A DNA stretch of 64,000 nucleotides from Ascaphus truei (lineage: Eukaryota > Chordata > Amphibia > Anura > Ascaphidae), in NCBI GenBank assembly GCA_036426205.1, contig CM071570.1:71538995-71602994 (forward strand), given 5' to 3'. Shown in pieces: positions 21,078 through 34,146 of the stretch (position 1 is its first letter; every line of letters starts with the position of its first letter). The notes under the pieces are model-generated. The model worked only from the letters and a program-made list of their open reading frames with translations, was not told the origin of the DNA and made no database searches. A program made the translations under genes and the position numbers.

Positions 21078-22180
21078 CAGTACATTGAAAGCTAATGAAT
21101 GATGCAATGGATACATATAATCATATAATTATATAATCATTGTATTTCCATTAAAAAAAAAATATTACATTAAATTGCCCTAAACAGAGAAATTTCATCA
21201 CAGGAAAAAGTATGTGACCCTTGACAGATCACAGCTGGAGGAAATAATTCATAGCCATTTATTCTGCTTTTAATAAATGCTGCTGAAAAGAAAAATGTGA
21301 TTTTCACAAAAAGTTACTTATTGCGTCGAAGATTATAACATTTATTTAAAGATGCCAATTACATTGTTAGGTTATTAACAGCTAAGGGAAACGGTTTATA
21401 ATGGTGGCGCACTCACGATTATAGGAATCCTGCCACGGGTGCTCAGCAAATAGGAATATGCATTCATAAATTAAACGAAAAAGCGGCAACTCACATGAAC
21501 TTTACATTTAAAGGTCCTTGCTACCTTTTTGTTTCAACTAAGGGTAACTGGCCATTCAATTCTGTTAGTTTGTATGGCGACATATTGAAATGGTGAGAGG
21601 CTCCTTCCCAATGCTGAGAAAGAGATCAGCTCCATTCAAATAAATGGGAATAACATCTTCGTCAGAACAGAGGAAAACAGATTCACAATATAATAAAAAA
21701 GGGGCCCCTGTGCTTATTCTTGAAATCTGGCTTCACTATGAATCGCTTTTGAATTACACATTTCTGTCAGTTCATTGGAATGTGGAAGTTTGCTGTCATG
21801 GAAAGATAATCATAAAATAGCGTACATGCTCTATAAGCTCAATGGGAATCTGTATGTTATTGTATTGTTTAATGCTTCAGAATGCCGAACCTAACAAGTT
21901 TAGCCCAGGCCAATATGTAACATATGTTCATATACTAACAGTGGTACGACTGGTATGATTGAAGATGTGCAGATCTTGTTAGTAGCAGAATAATTTCAGA
22001 CGAACACAGAAATTAATTGAAACATCAGATAATTCGCAGATGTTGCTAAGAAATCAGGTAATAATAAAAAACAATAGGTAGCGCTAATGAAAATAAATGA
22101 AATAAAAGAAATATAAATTGGCCACGTGTAGCTGCCTAGATACGTCTCTGACCACTCGTCAGACAAGAGTATGTCACTGG
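21078..22180. other. No gene seen
   Basis: AT-rich spacer with no recognised repeat or coding signal. It could be unique intergenic DNA. Confidence 0.5.
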
Positions 22181-22184
22181 AATG

Positions 22185-23755
22185 GTATCAATGGCGCTAA
22201 ACACAATCTACAATAAATGATCGTATAAATATACAAATACAATGAAAATATATATATACAACCGGATGGAATTGATGGGTGATCTCGGCCAACGTTGATC
22301 AAACATGAAATAAGAAAAAGAAATACATAGTGTAATACTGATAAAAACCAACAAACAAACAAACAAACAAACAAACAGACAAGAATTAGCAAATATTAAG
22401 ATATACAATTAGCAATATTCGAATAATAGTGTACTGGAACACACATAAGTACTAAAAATGTGAAGTAATAATTGATAACAACATGGGTAACAAACGAATT
22501 AAGCACAATTAAGGACCCACATGATACCGGTGTATGCCCGAATTTTCCCCCGCATTACCGAAGCTCAGAAATATAAAACCCGCAGGGATTATTTACAAGA
22601 GTATCCCCGTCTCCTAATACTGTGTTTCTTCCTGACCGGCTACACAAAGCTTACAAGATGGATTTCATGAATCGCCTGCGTGCTGACTGGTGTAGAAATG
22701 AGCAAAAGCTCCCTCCACAGTCGTACAGGGAGACGATCCACTTCTTGATGTGTAAAGCAGTCCGGGCATTAGCGCAGAGAAGCGCACCGTCACACGTTAT
22801 TGAACGTAGCACCAGCCAACACACTCCTGCTCCTGCTGCGGATCTGCGTATAATGCCAAATTGCCGCTGTATTTCACAAACGTCGTAGGTGTCCACAAGA
22901 CTGCAACGTGGGGTCTGGCTGGCCAAGGAATAGGGCAGCTGACGAGCACGGTGCGGAAGGGACTTGACACGGCAAGGACCACAACGCGTGTCAGAGCAAC
23001 GGCTTCCCTCCTTCATCAGGGTTAAATGAACGCGCTAAACCGCGTAGGAGTCAGCAGCAGAGATTTTGGGTGGCCGTCCATACTGTGTGAACGGGCGCTT
23101 CTTGCGCATTGGCCCGGACTGCCTTCACATCAAATACAGTGGATCATCCTTGCCCTGTTTACCGCAGCGTGGAGGGACGCCTTTCTACTCCTTTCTAAAA
23201 ACACCATCAGCACGGGCAGAATATCCCTGAAATCCATCGTACAGTCTAGTGCCCTGGTGAGATCAGCATAAGAGCCAGATCCACGGTAAATGCGAGCACA
23301 CTTATAAAATCGATCTCCGGTTTCTATTCTGTGCTTCGGTAAAGCGGACGCAATCGGACTGGAATATCGATTGGGGTCCTTTAAATTTATGTGCTTAATT
23401 GTTGATACATGGCTTTTTTACAAGGTATATTAAATTCCTCATTATTTTAGTCATATGTGCTGATTCACACATACAAACCTATATTCATATCGAATACATT
23501 TGTTGCTAATTGTATGATCTTAATATTGCTAATTCTTGTGCTGTTTGTTTGTATTGTTTGTTTGTTTGTTGGTTTTTTAGCTTTTAAGATACTAATATGT
23601 ATTTCGTTTTTCTTATATTTCACATGATTTGATCACACTTGTGGCCGAGATCACCCATCATATCCATCCGGTTGTCTATTTATATTTTCCATTGTATTCT
23701 GTTATTTATACATCATTTATTGTAGATTGTGTTTAGCGCCATTGATACATTCAGA
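22185..23755. repeat. Long inverted repeat, arms of at least 240 bp
   Basis: ATCAATGGCGCTAAACACAA at 22190 and its complement near 23745 start arms that stay similar through CAACCGGATGG and GATGGGTGATCTCGGCC, then an AAC/AACA-type microsatellite (22350-22378; GTTT type at 23545-23572). Weaker similarity continues inward. The middle holds AACGCGTGTC and CATCAGGGTTAAATGAACGC. It may be a DNA element with long TIRs or a Penelope-derived inverted unit. No coding frame is recognised. Confidence 0.65.
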
Positions 23756-24550
23756 AGGCAATCAGTCACACATAGAACCGCCACCAAGGCTTCTTCTGTT
23801 CAACTACAATACAACCATACTAAGCTCAAAAAACTCACTGTTCCCAATGCTAGATATTTGAGTGTAAATATTAGATTGTGGCCAACTGAAATTACCTCAA
23901 ATATCCCCATAACTACCAAGGATGCATCCCCAATGCACAAGTCCACTATATACCAAATTATTTTGATTCGGATCTAATGTTGTTTATGATCCCCTTCTGA
24001 AAGTACTCAAAATCAAGTCATCAGCATTTTATTGTTTGGCTTTTTTTCATTTTTTCAGAAAAGTTGATTTTTTTGTTTGTTTCATTTCTGATCTCTCTAC
24101 AGCTAGTGGGAGCAGATCCTCAAAGGAAATTGTAAAACAATTCTAGACCAAGTTTCCAATCTTGAAAATCATTTCTATTTTTTTCTGCATTTATTTAAAT
24201 ATTTAAACGCAAATAAAACATGAGACATGATTTTGTCTACATAAAGTCCTTGAACCTAAATAGATGATTGTTATTATTTTTTTCCTTTTCAGATCATATT
24301 AGAAATGCTTTGATTATGTTAAAACCAAGCTAAAGGACAATGAGCCCCAGAGCGCAAGCAGAGATTAACTACTGTGTTTTCCAACTTGAACTTGTGTCTG
24401 AAAAAACATTATGCCAATTGGACTCAGTTGATTAGTTAATTGCATTTTTAAATCCAAGTCTTCTTTTTAAATTTTTAACCCAAGTATTGGCGTACTGATT
24501 GGAGTTAAAAGTGAAAAATTGGAGAACAGATCTAGACCTCAAACTATGAT
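23756..24550. other. No gene seen
   Basis: AT-rich spacer; an 82-codon frame overlapping its start has no recognisable similarity. Confidence 0.45.
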
Positions 24551-24552
24551 GG

Positions 24553-25245
24553 AGCTAAGGCCCAGCAGTAAGCGCCGAAAAAGGCTTTTTTCGCCCAAGA
24601 AGTTGCCTTTCCAGATTCGTAAGAAGCGCACGAAAATGCGCCTACCTCGGACATTTATTTTTCACCGACAACAAACTTTCGGCAGACCTGGTGGCATTAA
24701 TGGGGCCTCAATGTAGAGAGCAGCGCTACGAATAATTGGCAGGTCTTGTAAGAAAAAAGATAGCTTTAATGGAGAGACTTTCTTTTCTCCATATGCAGAA
24801 ATGGGCAAATTCGCAATTTATGGCATGAATGCGTGTGGGTGAGTTAAAAGGGGAGATGGCGCGCTGCAGAAAGAAAAGTGAGAGAAAAAAAAATCGGCAT
24901 TTTTCTTTTTGTCCCTATGGCCGGTCGACTCCGGCTTCTCTTCCAACGATTTTTTGAGGCGGAGGTATTAGTATAGAAAATCGCGCCATTATTCTTGCCG
25001 CGAACAGACCCGCTAGATGCGCGATCGAAGCCTTTCTGAATTTCGCGGATAATTATTTAACACCTATGGGCGGATGTAGGTGTCTCGCCATCCGCGAGTC
25101 CGCAAGACGATTCAGAAATAGCGAAAAAATGGCGGCGTCTTTTCTACCAAATCAGCCTATTCTTCTGCTGTTTTCTATCTGCGCTGAATTTCTATCGAGA
25201 AAAAAATGGCGAGATTTACATTTAGCGGTCTGCTCTCTGCATTGA
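24553..25245. mobile_element. Harbinger-like terminal segment of the palindrome-rich element
   Basis: It starts GGCCCAGCAGTAAGCGCCG after TAA and ends near GCATTGAGCCC followed by TAA. Its first 28 bases resemble the 36503-36530 terminus read in reverse (GCAGTAAGCACCGAAAAAG). TAA on both sides fits a 3-bp target duplication. The 24797-25245 part recurs at 27805-28225. Confidence 0.5.
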
Positions 25246-25784
25246 GCCCTAATCCCCATTGGGAATATATCGTAACACTTCTTCCTTCTGAACGCACCGC
25301 TCAGCAATTCTAGTATCCCCCGATCATCTTTTTCGCTGGTGGCACGGCCTCTCAGAATCTGAGATTTTTAACGACGCACAATACCATCCCTCGACCACTA
25401 AAGTTTGGCAGTTGGCTCTGGTGAGCCGAGAGCATCCGTAACAGGTTCGCACTTAACAAAAATCAGGCCTTTTTCCTGGCTGGGGCGGGGGGGTTGATTC
25501 CAAGGGTCTGCCCGGACTGCACATACCCATATACCAGCAACCAAAGGGGGAGAGCCCACCGGCAAACCGCCTCCGAAGGTCCCACGAAAAATGCATATAA
25601 AAACCCACTATCAGATACCTTAGCGGCAAACCGCTAAGGCAAATAGAAGGGGTTAAAACCACCGCGTGCACTGTTCTATGTGGGTAGTGTATGGGTGGGT
25701 GAAATCGGGTGTATTTGAGCCAACTATAGGTGGCTAGTTTAAGGCATTGCTGGGGGGGAGGTTTGCGGAGTTGGACCATATACC

Positions 25785-25910
25785 AAAACACCCCCCCCTT
25801 ACTGCGCCGCTTCCCCCCCCCCGAGTGCTTGGTCCCCGTGCGCCCCCCCCCCCCCCCTTCCACCCTCCCCACGTCTCCCCCGCCCCCCCCCCCCCCCCCC
25901 CCACCCTCCC
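25785..25910. repeat. Poly(C) tracts
   Basis: Several uninterrupted C runs of 8 to 18 bases. Proline- or glycine-rich frames over this stretch are artefacts, and the run lengths are prone to sequencing error. Confidence 0.85.
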
Positions 25911-26169
25911 TAATCCTCCCCTCTGGCCCCATTCCTTCCCCCTTACTTTCTTTTCCGTCCCCCCTAGACTGTCCAATGAATGAGGTTACGCACCTCGTCG
26001 GCCCGAGAGGGGGGCCTCTACCACACACAACCAAGCCCATAAACAACCACCCTATTGGCTAATACACACTTCGGACAACCCCAAAGCTAAAACCACACAA
26101 TAAAACAACAAACAAACACAACCCACAGCCCCACAACGAAATAAATATATAAAAATAAATAAATATAAT

Positions 26170-26245
26170 TAGACTTTATGTATATATATATATATATATA
26201 TAATATATTATAAAATAATGTATATATATATATATATATATATAT
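26170..26245. repeat. (TA)n microsatellite
   Basis: Two TA runs separated by AATATATTATAAAATAATG. Confidence 0.85.
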
Positions 26246-26549
26246 CAAGAATTACACACAACAAACACCTACTCTCCCTAACGAACAGTACATTAATGCA
26301 CAGAAACAATGAAAAACTATAGAGCCGGCGGGCCTGCCCTCGGGTTGACCACGGGGCCGTGCACGTACCATCATGGGCCCCCCCAAATTAATTTTAAAAC
26401 ACTAACATACTCTATAAAAATACCCCCCCCCTAACACATACAGTATAGTTAATGGGGTACATTACTATTACCACAAATGGTAAATAGTTGCATTTGCCCA
26501 TTTAAAATACATAAAGAACAATAAAAACATTAAATACATATGCACTCAC

Positions 26550-26610
26550 CTTGTCCGGCTGCCACGATAAAGCCATCTCATATTCCTCACCGTCCATGCC
26601 CCCTCCGATG
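26550..26610 (-). other. Mini-exon-like block, tandem copy 1
   Basis: On the minus strand TTTTTCAG precedes it and GGTGAGTGCA follows, so it has both splice borders in 61 bases. It carries ATGGACGGTGAGGAATATGA. Homologous blocks are at 29341-29408 (-), 35181-35244 (+) and 63119-63186 (+). It lies between P1 and P2. Confidence 0.5.
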
Positions 26611-26654
26611 CTGAAAAACATAAACAAGAATAAAAACAGCCAATGATAATGTCC

Positions 26655-26710
26655 CCTAACCCCTTAATCACCATAGCGGTTATTAACCGCTACAGTCATT
26701 AAGGGGTTAA
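26655..26710. repeat. P1 palindrome
   Basis: CCCCTTAATCACCATAGCGG and CCGCTACAGTCATTAAGGGG flank TTATTAA. It sits about 45 bases upstream (in minus-strand terms) of the mini-exon at 26550-26610. Confidence 0.8.
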
Positions 26711-27651
26711 CCCCCCCCACTCACTCGGGAGGCCTACATACCTCCCCCACTACACCCCCCACCCGTGAGGCTAACCACCCTTCACTCACCTATACCCCAC
26801 GGAGGCCTACCCACATACCCTTGCGGGCCAATACCCCACCCACAGTACCCATAATAATCAATACAACATGCCACCCACAAATAACATCATTATATTTATT
26901 CAATAACAAACACACCCCCTGTCCCCCCCCCATAAATACAATGATTTATTATTTTACATCAGGATAATACCCCAGGCCCACAGGTCCCGTGGGCTGACGG
27001 GTCCTCACAGACCTACAGAAGAAACCAGCACCATGTTGTGAAACAGGGTCATGTCGGAGGCCTACAGGTGGTCCCCGCCGGTGCCGTGGTCCACCAGGTG
27101 GTCTGAGAGGGTACATCGTGGGCCAACTGGGGTCCCCACAGGTAGGCCTGGCTGTCTGGTGGGACTCCGGGTCAGACCCAAGGTGTCTGAGGGCGCTCGG
27201 TGGTTCACACGGGGTCTGGGGCCTCGGGTGGTCCCTACGCGGTCCGCGGTTGCCCCCACAGATGTGGGCCACCGTTTTCCCCCAGGTTTCCCCGTGGACC
27301 GGCAGCGTTTACCCATGAGAACCCGAGGAGACCACAGGTGGTCTCCAATAGGTCCCCCGCAGACCTGAGAGAAACAACCTGTATGAAAAAAAATAAACAT
27401 GTGGACCTTTACTTTAAACACATTAATCCCCCCCCCCCCCCACCAACACTACAGTACAAAATGTGCAAAAATAACTATTATCACAGATAGGGACAATAGA
27501 TTATTGCCATAATTAACACATTGAACTAGCAATAATAATAAATAAAATTCTACTGACCTCATCAATAAGAAGCCCCCTCGCCAGCAAATCGTGTCCTCCG
27601 TTGCCAACAAAATACAATAGCCAATACATTGCAATTACATTTTGATATCAA

Positions 27652-27706
27652 TTAACCCCTTAATCACCTTATCGATAATAACCCGCAAAGGTAATTAAGG
27701 GGTTAA
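27652..27706. repeat. P1 palindrome
   Basis: AACCCCTTAATCACCTTATC pairs with AGGTAATTAAGGGGTT; the middle is degenerate. Confidence 0.75.
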
Positions 27707-27779
27707 CACCCGGCCCAATACCCACCACTTCCCAAATAGAAACAGAACAAAAAAAACAACAAAAGGACTCACAAACAGA

Positions 27780-30690
27780 TTTTTCTCGGTCTCCTCCATC
27801 ATGCCAGAAATGGGCGAAATTCCGCAATTTATGGCATGAATGCGTGTGGTGAGTTTAAAAAGGGAGAGATGGCGCGCTGCCAGAAAAGTGAGAGAAAAAA
27901 ATCGCGCATTTTTTTTTTTCCTATGGCCGGCGGAGCTCCAGCTTCTTGCCAACTTTTTTTGGCGGAGGTATTGTAGAAAATCGCGCCATTTTCTGCCGCG
28001 AACAGCCGCTAGATGGTCGATCGAGCCTGTTCTGAATATTCGCGGCATATTTAACACTGGCGGGAGATGTAGGGTGTCTCGCCACCTCGCGAGTCCGCGA
28101 GATTCAGAAATGGAAAAAAAAAAAAAAATGGAGCGTCTTTTCACCGACGCACATTCTTTGCTGTTTCTTGCGCGAATTTCTCAAAAAATGGCGAGATTTA
28201 CTTTAGCGTCTGCTCTACTGCCATGAGGCCCTAATCACGATTGGGAATTATCGGACACTTCTTCTTTGCAACGCACGCGCTCAATTACTAGTAGCCCCGA
28301 TACAGCTTTCGCTGGTGTGCACTCTAGAATGAGATTTATTACGTTCGCCAATCCAGATCAGCCCACAACTAAAGGTGGCAAGTGCTGGGGCCAGAGCATC
28401 CGTACGGTCGACCTTACGGCACCCCGCCCCCACCCCCACAACAGGCCTTTTCTCCTGGCTGGCGGGGGGTTGATGTCCCGGGGTCTCCCGGAGACTGATA
28501 CCCATTTTTTAATACCAGCACCGGAGCCCCCCGGCATGCATCATCCGGCCAACATTCCTTAGGAAAAAGCATTAAAAGGCCCACTTCATTAACCAACTTG
28601 GCGTCAACCTAAGGCATGAAGGCGGTTAACCAGCCGTGCCAGGTTTATTGTGGGTAGGAGTGGGTGGTGGTGAAGGGGTATTTGGTCCTGGTGGCGTGCG
28701 TTTAGGGCTGTGGGGGGGGTTGAGGGTGGACTTAACCCTCATGACCGCTTACGGTAATACCACTACGGTCATGAAGGGTTTAAGCCCTCCCTGCACCACC
28801 CTCAAGCCCTAAAAACCACGTTTGGGGCTAATACCCTACTGTCGGGGCCGACGGACGGTCCGCTTCGTCGGCCCGTAGACCCAATAAAAAAACAAACAAA
28901 CACAAACAGACCCCACACCGCCGCCTCCCCCTCCCACATCCCTCTTTCTCTATACCTAATAATAACTATAAGACAAGGTGACTATAGATCTAAGTACTAT
29001 CTACTGCTAGTATATACTCTCTTCTCTTTTGAGACCCTTCCCACCCGCCACACCCCTATACTCCCCTAAATACCCAGTAATATATGAACACAACAATGAA
29101 ACTATGGCCGTTCTGGGGCCCCTGTGTTTACCAGGGTCCCTGGGCATACCAATCATGTTGCCCCCCCAAATCTAATTTTAAAACACATACATACTTATAA
29201 AGAAAATACCCCCCCCTAACACATACAGTATAGTTAATGGGTCAATTACTATATCCACAAATGGATAATAGTTGCATTTGCCCATTTAATACATAAAGAA
29301 CAATAAAAACATAATACATTTGCAAACTCAATGCACTCACCCTGTCCGTCCGCTGCAACGATAAAGCCATCCTCATATTCATCACCGTCCATCGGCCCCC
29401 CCTCCGTGCTGAAAAAGCATAAACAATAATAGGTCAACGCCATATAATGTTCCCCTAACCCCTTAATCAACCATAGCGGTTATTAACCCTACAATTCATT
29501 GTGTTAACCCCCCCTCACCTCCCACTCGATCTACATACCCTCCCCCACTACCCCGCACCCCCACTGCACGTGCGGCTAAACCTCGCCCATCCCCACCCCT
29601 CCCCACCCACACCCTTTCGGCCTACCCCCCCTCCCATTAGCATCGCACCTACCCCTACCCTTGCCACCCCACCCCTCCCTATAACAATACACCAGCCCCA
29701 CAAATACACATCATTATATTTTTCAATACATAACACACCCCCTGTCCCCCCCCAATAAATACCATGATTTATTTTATTTTACATACAGGGATATACCCCA
29801 GGCCCACAGGTCCCCGGTGGGCCTGACGGGTCACCTCACAGACCTACAGAAGACCCAGCACCATGTTTGAAACAGGGTCTGGAGAGCCACAGGTGGTCCC
29901 CGCCGTGTGCGATGCTGGTCCACCAGGTGGTCTGGAGGGTCACTCGTGGGCCCCACTGGGGTCCCCCCAGGTAGGCCTGCGGCTGTCTGGTGGGCCTCCG
30001 GGTCAGACCCACATGTGGTCTGAGGGTGGCTAGCGGTGTTCACATCAGTGGGGCGACCTGTTTAATGGGGTCCCATTTCGGTTGTGTCCCTACGTTTCCG
30101 ACGGGTTTCCACCACACTGACTGTGGTGGCCACCGTTATTCCTCCTTATCGTCATGTTTTCTCCTTTCCCTTGTGCAGCCTTTAGTTACCACAAGAACGC
30201 GCACTCTCCACAGCCCTTTGTCTCTTTTTCTCTTATTCTCCCCCCCGCAGACCTCCGCGTCAGAAAAACACCTCCTATGTAAACAAATAATACCATGCCA
30301 TTTACATTTAAAAACACAATTAATGCCCCCCCCCCATCCCCCCCCGCACCATACATCCCATTACTACCGCACCCGCCTACACACTATCGTTCGCATACTT
30401 TTCACTCCAGTCCGCATCGGGCCACGACATCTCTAGATTATTGCCATACTCACACCCATTCAACCATCATAACCGTAAAAGGGCATAAATAAATATTCTA
30501 CCTGACCTCATCAATAAGAAGCCCCCTCGCCCAGCAAAATCGTGTTTCCTCCGTTGCCAACAAAACAAGCCAATACATTTGCAATTACATTTTGATATCA
30601 TAAACATTACCCCTTAATCACCTTATCGATAATAACCGCAAAGGTATTAAGGGGCGTTAAGCCAACCCTGCCCAATCCCACCCTTCACGC
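27780..30690 (-). mobile_element. Palindrome-rich element, tandem copy 2
   Basis: This repeats 24797-27727 in the same order: GAAATGGGC...GGCATGAATGCG, a terminus-like CATGAGGCCCTAA near 28222, a region similar to 18200-18560 (28440-28880), P2 (29237-29300), mini-exon (29341-29408), P1 (29452-29517), a degraded G module (29780-30270), an exon-like block (30510-30565) and P1 (30608-30662). A CR1 inserted at 30690 interrupts it, and it resumes at about 32610-33440. Confidence 0.6.
29341..29408 (-). other. Mini-exon-like block, tandem copy 2
   Basis: On the minus strand it is preceded by TTTTTCAG and followed by GGTGAGTGCAT. It contains ATGGACGGTGATGAATATGA, giving an acidic start (MDGDEYEDGF) if that ATG is used. 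It is 68 bases long and bracketed by P1 and P2. Confidence 0.5.
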
Positions 30691-32430
30691 ATCATAGTTA
30701 CATATAGTTCACACATAATTACACGTAGATGAGGTTGAAAGAAACTTTCCGTTCACAATCTTCAACCTATTGAAAGGTGCTAAAATTTTAACAACAAGAA
30801 TACTTGCTATCCTATGCCATGACTATTTATCCTAAACTATGATAAGAAAAGCAAACAAATTAACAAAATTAGATTCCTCTCCTCCAGCTCCAAGAATTGG
30901 CAATCGGATTTAATACCGCTATCAAACATCCTTTCCCATTTATCTTATTCATCCCCTGGATATCCAACCTTTCCCATCTAAAAAGATGTCCAAACGTTTT
31001 TGTGATCAAATCTATTGTATCTGCCATCACAGTCTCCACGGGTAATTGAATTCCACATTTTAACTGCCCTGTCTGTAAAGAAACCCTTTCCTTTGTTGCT
31101 GGTGACAATTTCCTTTCCTCCAACCTTAAGGATGGCCCAAAGCACTGTCTTTGTACTATGCCGCGTGCGGATGAATAGTTCTTTTGAAAGCTCCTTATAT
31201 TGTCCCTGAAATATATTGTATAGTATCATGACATCCCCTCTTAGACGCCTCTCTTCTAATGTAAATAAATCTAATTTAGCTAGCCTCTCCTCATAATTAG
31301 AAATTTTCCCATCCCTTTATTAATTTGGTGGCTGTTCTTCCTCCTCTCTCTAGTTCCATAATGTCTTTTCTTAGATTGGTGCCCCAAAATTGTTACTCCA
31401 ATTATCTGCAAGGTGTGGTCGGTACTAATCTTTGTAAAGGGGCATAATTATGTTTACTCACCTTCCATCCATTGCCCGTTTGATGCAAGATAAAGATCTT
31501 GTTTGTCTTTGCAGCTACGCATGAACATTGCACTATTGCTAATGCTAAGCTGTGTCTACAAGCACTCCTAATCCTTCTCCAAACTAAGGATTCCCCAATA
31601 TATCTCCATTTCATTGTAAGTCCGCCTTTTTATTCTTGTATCCCAAATGCAAACCTTACATTTATCTGTATTAAACCTCATCTGCCATTCTACCTGCCCA
31701 TGTTTCCAGTCCTCTCCAAGTCCGATCTGAAGAGAAATTACAACATCCGCTCTATTTATTCATTTCCTTACAATTTAGTATCAATCAGCAAAGATGGAGA
31801 CTTTCTCCCGATCCCAACCTCAAGGTCATTAATAAACAAGTTTAAAAAGCAGGGTCCCAGTACCGATACCACTGAGTACTCCACTCACGACTTTAGCCCA
31901 ACTGAAAAGTTCCATTTATGACAACCCTTGTTGTCTGTGTCCTTAACCAGTTTTCAATCCAGGTCATATATTATTACTGAGTCCAATTTTCTTATTTGCA
32001 CACCAGACTCTTGTGTGAACCAAACCAAAAGCCTTTGCAAATCTAAGTAGAACCGCATCAAACTGCATTACCCTGGTCTAAATTCACTACTTACTCTCCT
32101 CAAAGAAACACAATAAGGTTAGTTGTGCAAGAATCTATCCTTCATAAATCCAGGCTGACTATTACATAATTTTGTTTTCCTTAGGTATTCCTGAATTTAT
32201 CCTATTAAACCTTCAATAGTTTCCCTACTATTGAAGTCCGGCTAAGGGTCTTAATTTCCCATTTCCGGTTGTGATCCTAGCTCCCTTTTTAAAATATAGG
32301 CACCACATCTGCTTTTAAGCCAATCTGTGGTACTGAGCCTGTGGAAATGGAGTCCTTGAATATAAATATATGGTTTTTGGCTAAATCTGAGCTTAACTCC
32401 TGAGAACCTTAGATGTATCCATCGGGCGCC
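30690..32430 (-). mobile_element. CR1 LINE fragment, minus strand
   Basis: On the minus strand it matches the CR1 at 48700-50420, with the same 3' tail (ATGTAACTATG type, here TAGTTACATATAG), the 3' UTR, the C-terminal ORF2 block (31015-31229 region) and, further on, RT pieces such as the SIKDLEVG-type loop near 31790. Numerous stops and shifts. It is inserted in the intron of the palindrome-rich element, next to its (TA)n run. Confidence 0.8.
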
Positions 32431-32519
32431 GATGGTGCCCTATAATAACTTTAAATTTTTCAAGTCCCTTATGAACTTCTCTCCTCTCCTCAGTACCAAT
32501 TGTTCATTGTACAGTGCCT

Positions 32520-32610
32520 TCATCATGCAACTATATATATATATAATATATATATATATATATTACTATATGAATATAGTATATAATATATATATTTATA
32601 CGTATATTTA
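32520..32610. repeat. (TA)n-rich microsatellite
   Basis: TATATA runs interrupted by TACTATATGAATATAGT. The equivalent place in the inverted copy is 34110-34200. Confidence 0.8.
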
Positions 32611-32614
32611 TTAT

Positions 32615-33440
32615 TTTTTTTTAACAAAACCGCATGCACAATAAAAATAAACCTTCTCCATATCAGCCAACATCAAACAAAATCCTATTCCTCCTAATAA
32701 AATCATTATCCTCTGCCCTCAATCACAGCATAAATGCCAATTCAAAACATTGAATTACATTGCATACATGATGCATAAAAATCTGTGCACCATCGTACAC
32801 TCTGCCAATCAATGTTAACACTAAAATATCCAAAGGAAAATACAATTAAATCCAAACAAGTATACTATTTAAACCAAGCAAGGCCACAGAAATAAATTAC
32901 TATTATTTAATGAAATCCAAAAACCAATAAATACCATCCAAATCAATTACCCAAATTACTTCTTTAATCGTTAAACAAACACCATTCTCCAAAAATTTAC
33001 ATCTGACAAAATAGTAGTACCAAATAAAACCACTATAACAAAGCAAAGCCTCACACCCTGACTCAAAGTACAGCATAGAAACCAAAAAGTTACATCTATC
33101 TAATTAACATTACATTACATACATTTAACAATAGCAGCATATCGAAAATAATTTCAATTGTGCAAAACAAGCATTTCCAACAAAATTAATTTCTTACCGC
33201 CTGTATTATATATCAATAGAGACATACATAACATACATACATACATATACATACAGTGGGCAATATGAGAATGGAAAAAATGTATCACATATAATAAATT
33301 ACAAAACAGTTAAAGTTTCCACAAAAAAAATTCTTTTGTTAACTTACCATTAGCTGCCCCTCACCGACTCCCGTTGAACACCAAGCTCTCCAACCAATCC
33401 ACGCCAGAAAACAGGAACCTCATGAAATAAAAAACCATAA
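32615..33440 (-). mobile_element. Palindrome-rich element: intron and exon 1 end, minus strand
   Basis: On the minus strand the block at 33350-33440 ends CTAATG|GTAAGTT (ATG at 33350-33348), matching exon 1 of the copies at 20212 and 61357, including a GGATTGGTT and a TTCCTG word upstream. The following intron (32640-32800) matches 33917-34090 in inverted orientation, for example TGATTTTATTAGGA and GGCTGATATGGAGAAG. No coding product is recognised. Confidence 0.6.
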
Positions 33441-33476
33441 CAAAATGGTATTATAAAGACAATTCTATGACCCAAG

Positions 33477-33910
33477 ATTTATTGAAGGAACCAACAAGGA
33501 GAGGGGCAGTTCTGGATTTGGTCATATCAAACAATGTAGAAGTAATAACAAATATTCAAGTCCTGGAACTTGGGTAACAGTGAGATCATAACATGGTCTC
33601 ATTTTAATAATTATCAAAAAATAGATTACTTGGTTCAACAAAGACCTTAAACTTTAGAAGGCAGATTTTAATAAATTATGTCTAATCTATAGTAATACAA
33701 TGGGATGATGTTTTTGCAGGGAAAAATGTAGAGATAAATGGTCAGTCTTTTAAAAACATTGTTAGAAAAGACACATTATCAGTTGTGTATACCCTGGGTA
33801 ATAGTATAAAAGAAATAGGTTCAAACGAGTCAAAACCAATGTGGCTAAATAAACAGGTAGGGGAGGAAATGGACAAGAAGAGGAAGGCATTTAGATTCTT
33901 TAAGTCAGAA
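33477..33910 (+). mobile_element. CR1 fragment
   Basis: Colinear with 47941-48350 of the long CR1 (GGAACCAACAAGGAGAGGGG, GGTAGGGGAGGAAATGGAC), but with many single-base gaps. It lies at the junction between the two inverted copies of the palindrome-rich element. Confidence 0.8.
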
Positions 33911-34134
33911 GATTTTAAGCATCATGTATACAATGTCAATTCAATATTTTGATTGGCATTTGATGCTTTTGATTGCCAGATGAGAATGATTTTATTAGGA
34001 AATAGGGTTTTGTTTTACTGTGGCTGATATGGAGAAGTGGTATTTTTTATTTATGCATGTTTTACTAAACCCTTAAACATTTCTTTGTATATTGGTTCAT
34101 CATGTGTATTTATATATATATGTATGTATATGTA

Positions 34135-34146
34135 TGTATATGTATG

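Larger units (their letters stand above)
24553..27727 (-). mobile_element. Palindrome-rich element, tandem copy 1
   Basis: Left to right: terminus, P1 half-site at 25610-25640, C-tracts (25785-25905), (TA)n, P2 (26452-26515), minus-strand mini-exon (26550-26610), P1 (26655-26710), G-rich module (26950-27380), P2 (27460-27520), a second exon-like block (27545-27610), and P1 (27652-27706). The same order is repeated at 27780-30690 with an offset of about 2.95-3.0 kb. Dense small indels separate the two copies. Confidence 0.65.

Noticed and set aside
25453..26062. Long glycine- or proline-rich frames on both strands
   Set aside because: They cross poly(C) runs of uncertain length and low-complexity repeats, with no domain and no shared frame in the tandem copy.
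26949..27421. Overlapping frames of 96-119 codons on both strands
   Set aside because: They fall in the G-rich module, whose short GC words keep several frames open at once; frames are not kept in the related modules at 18690, 34561 or 62280.
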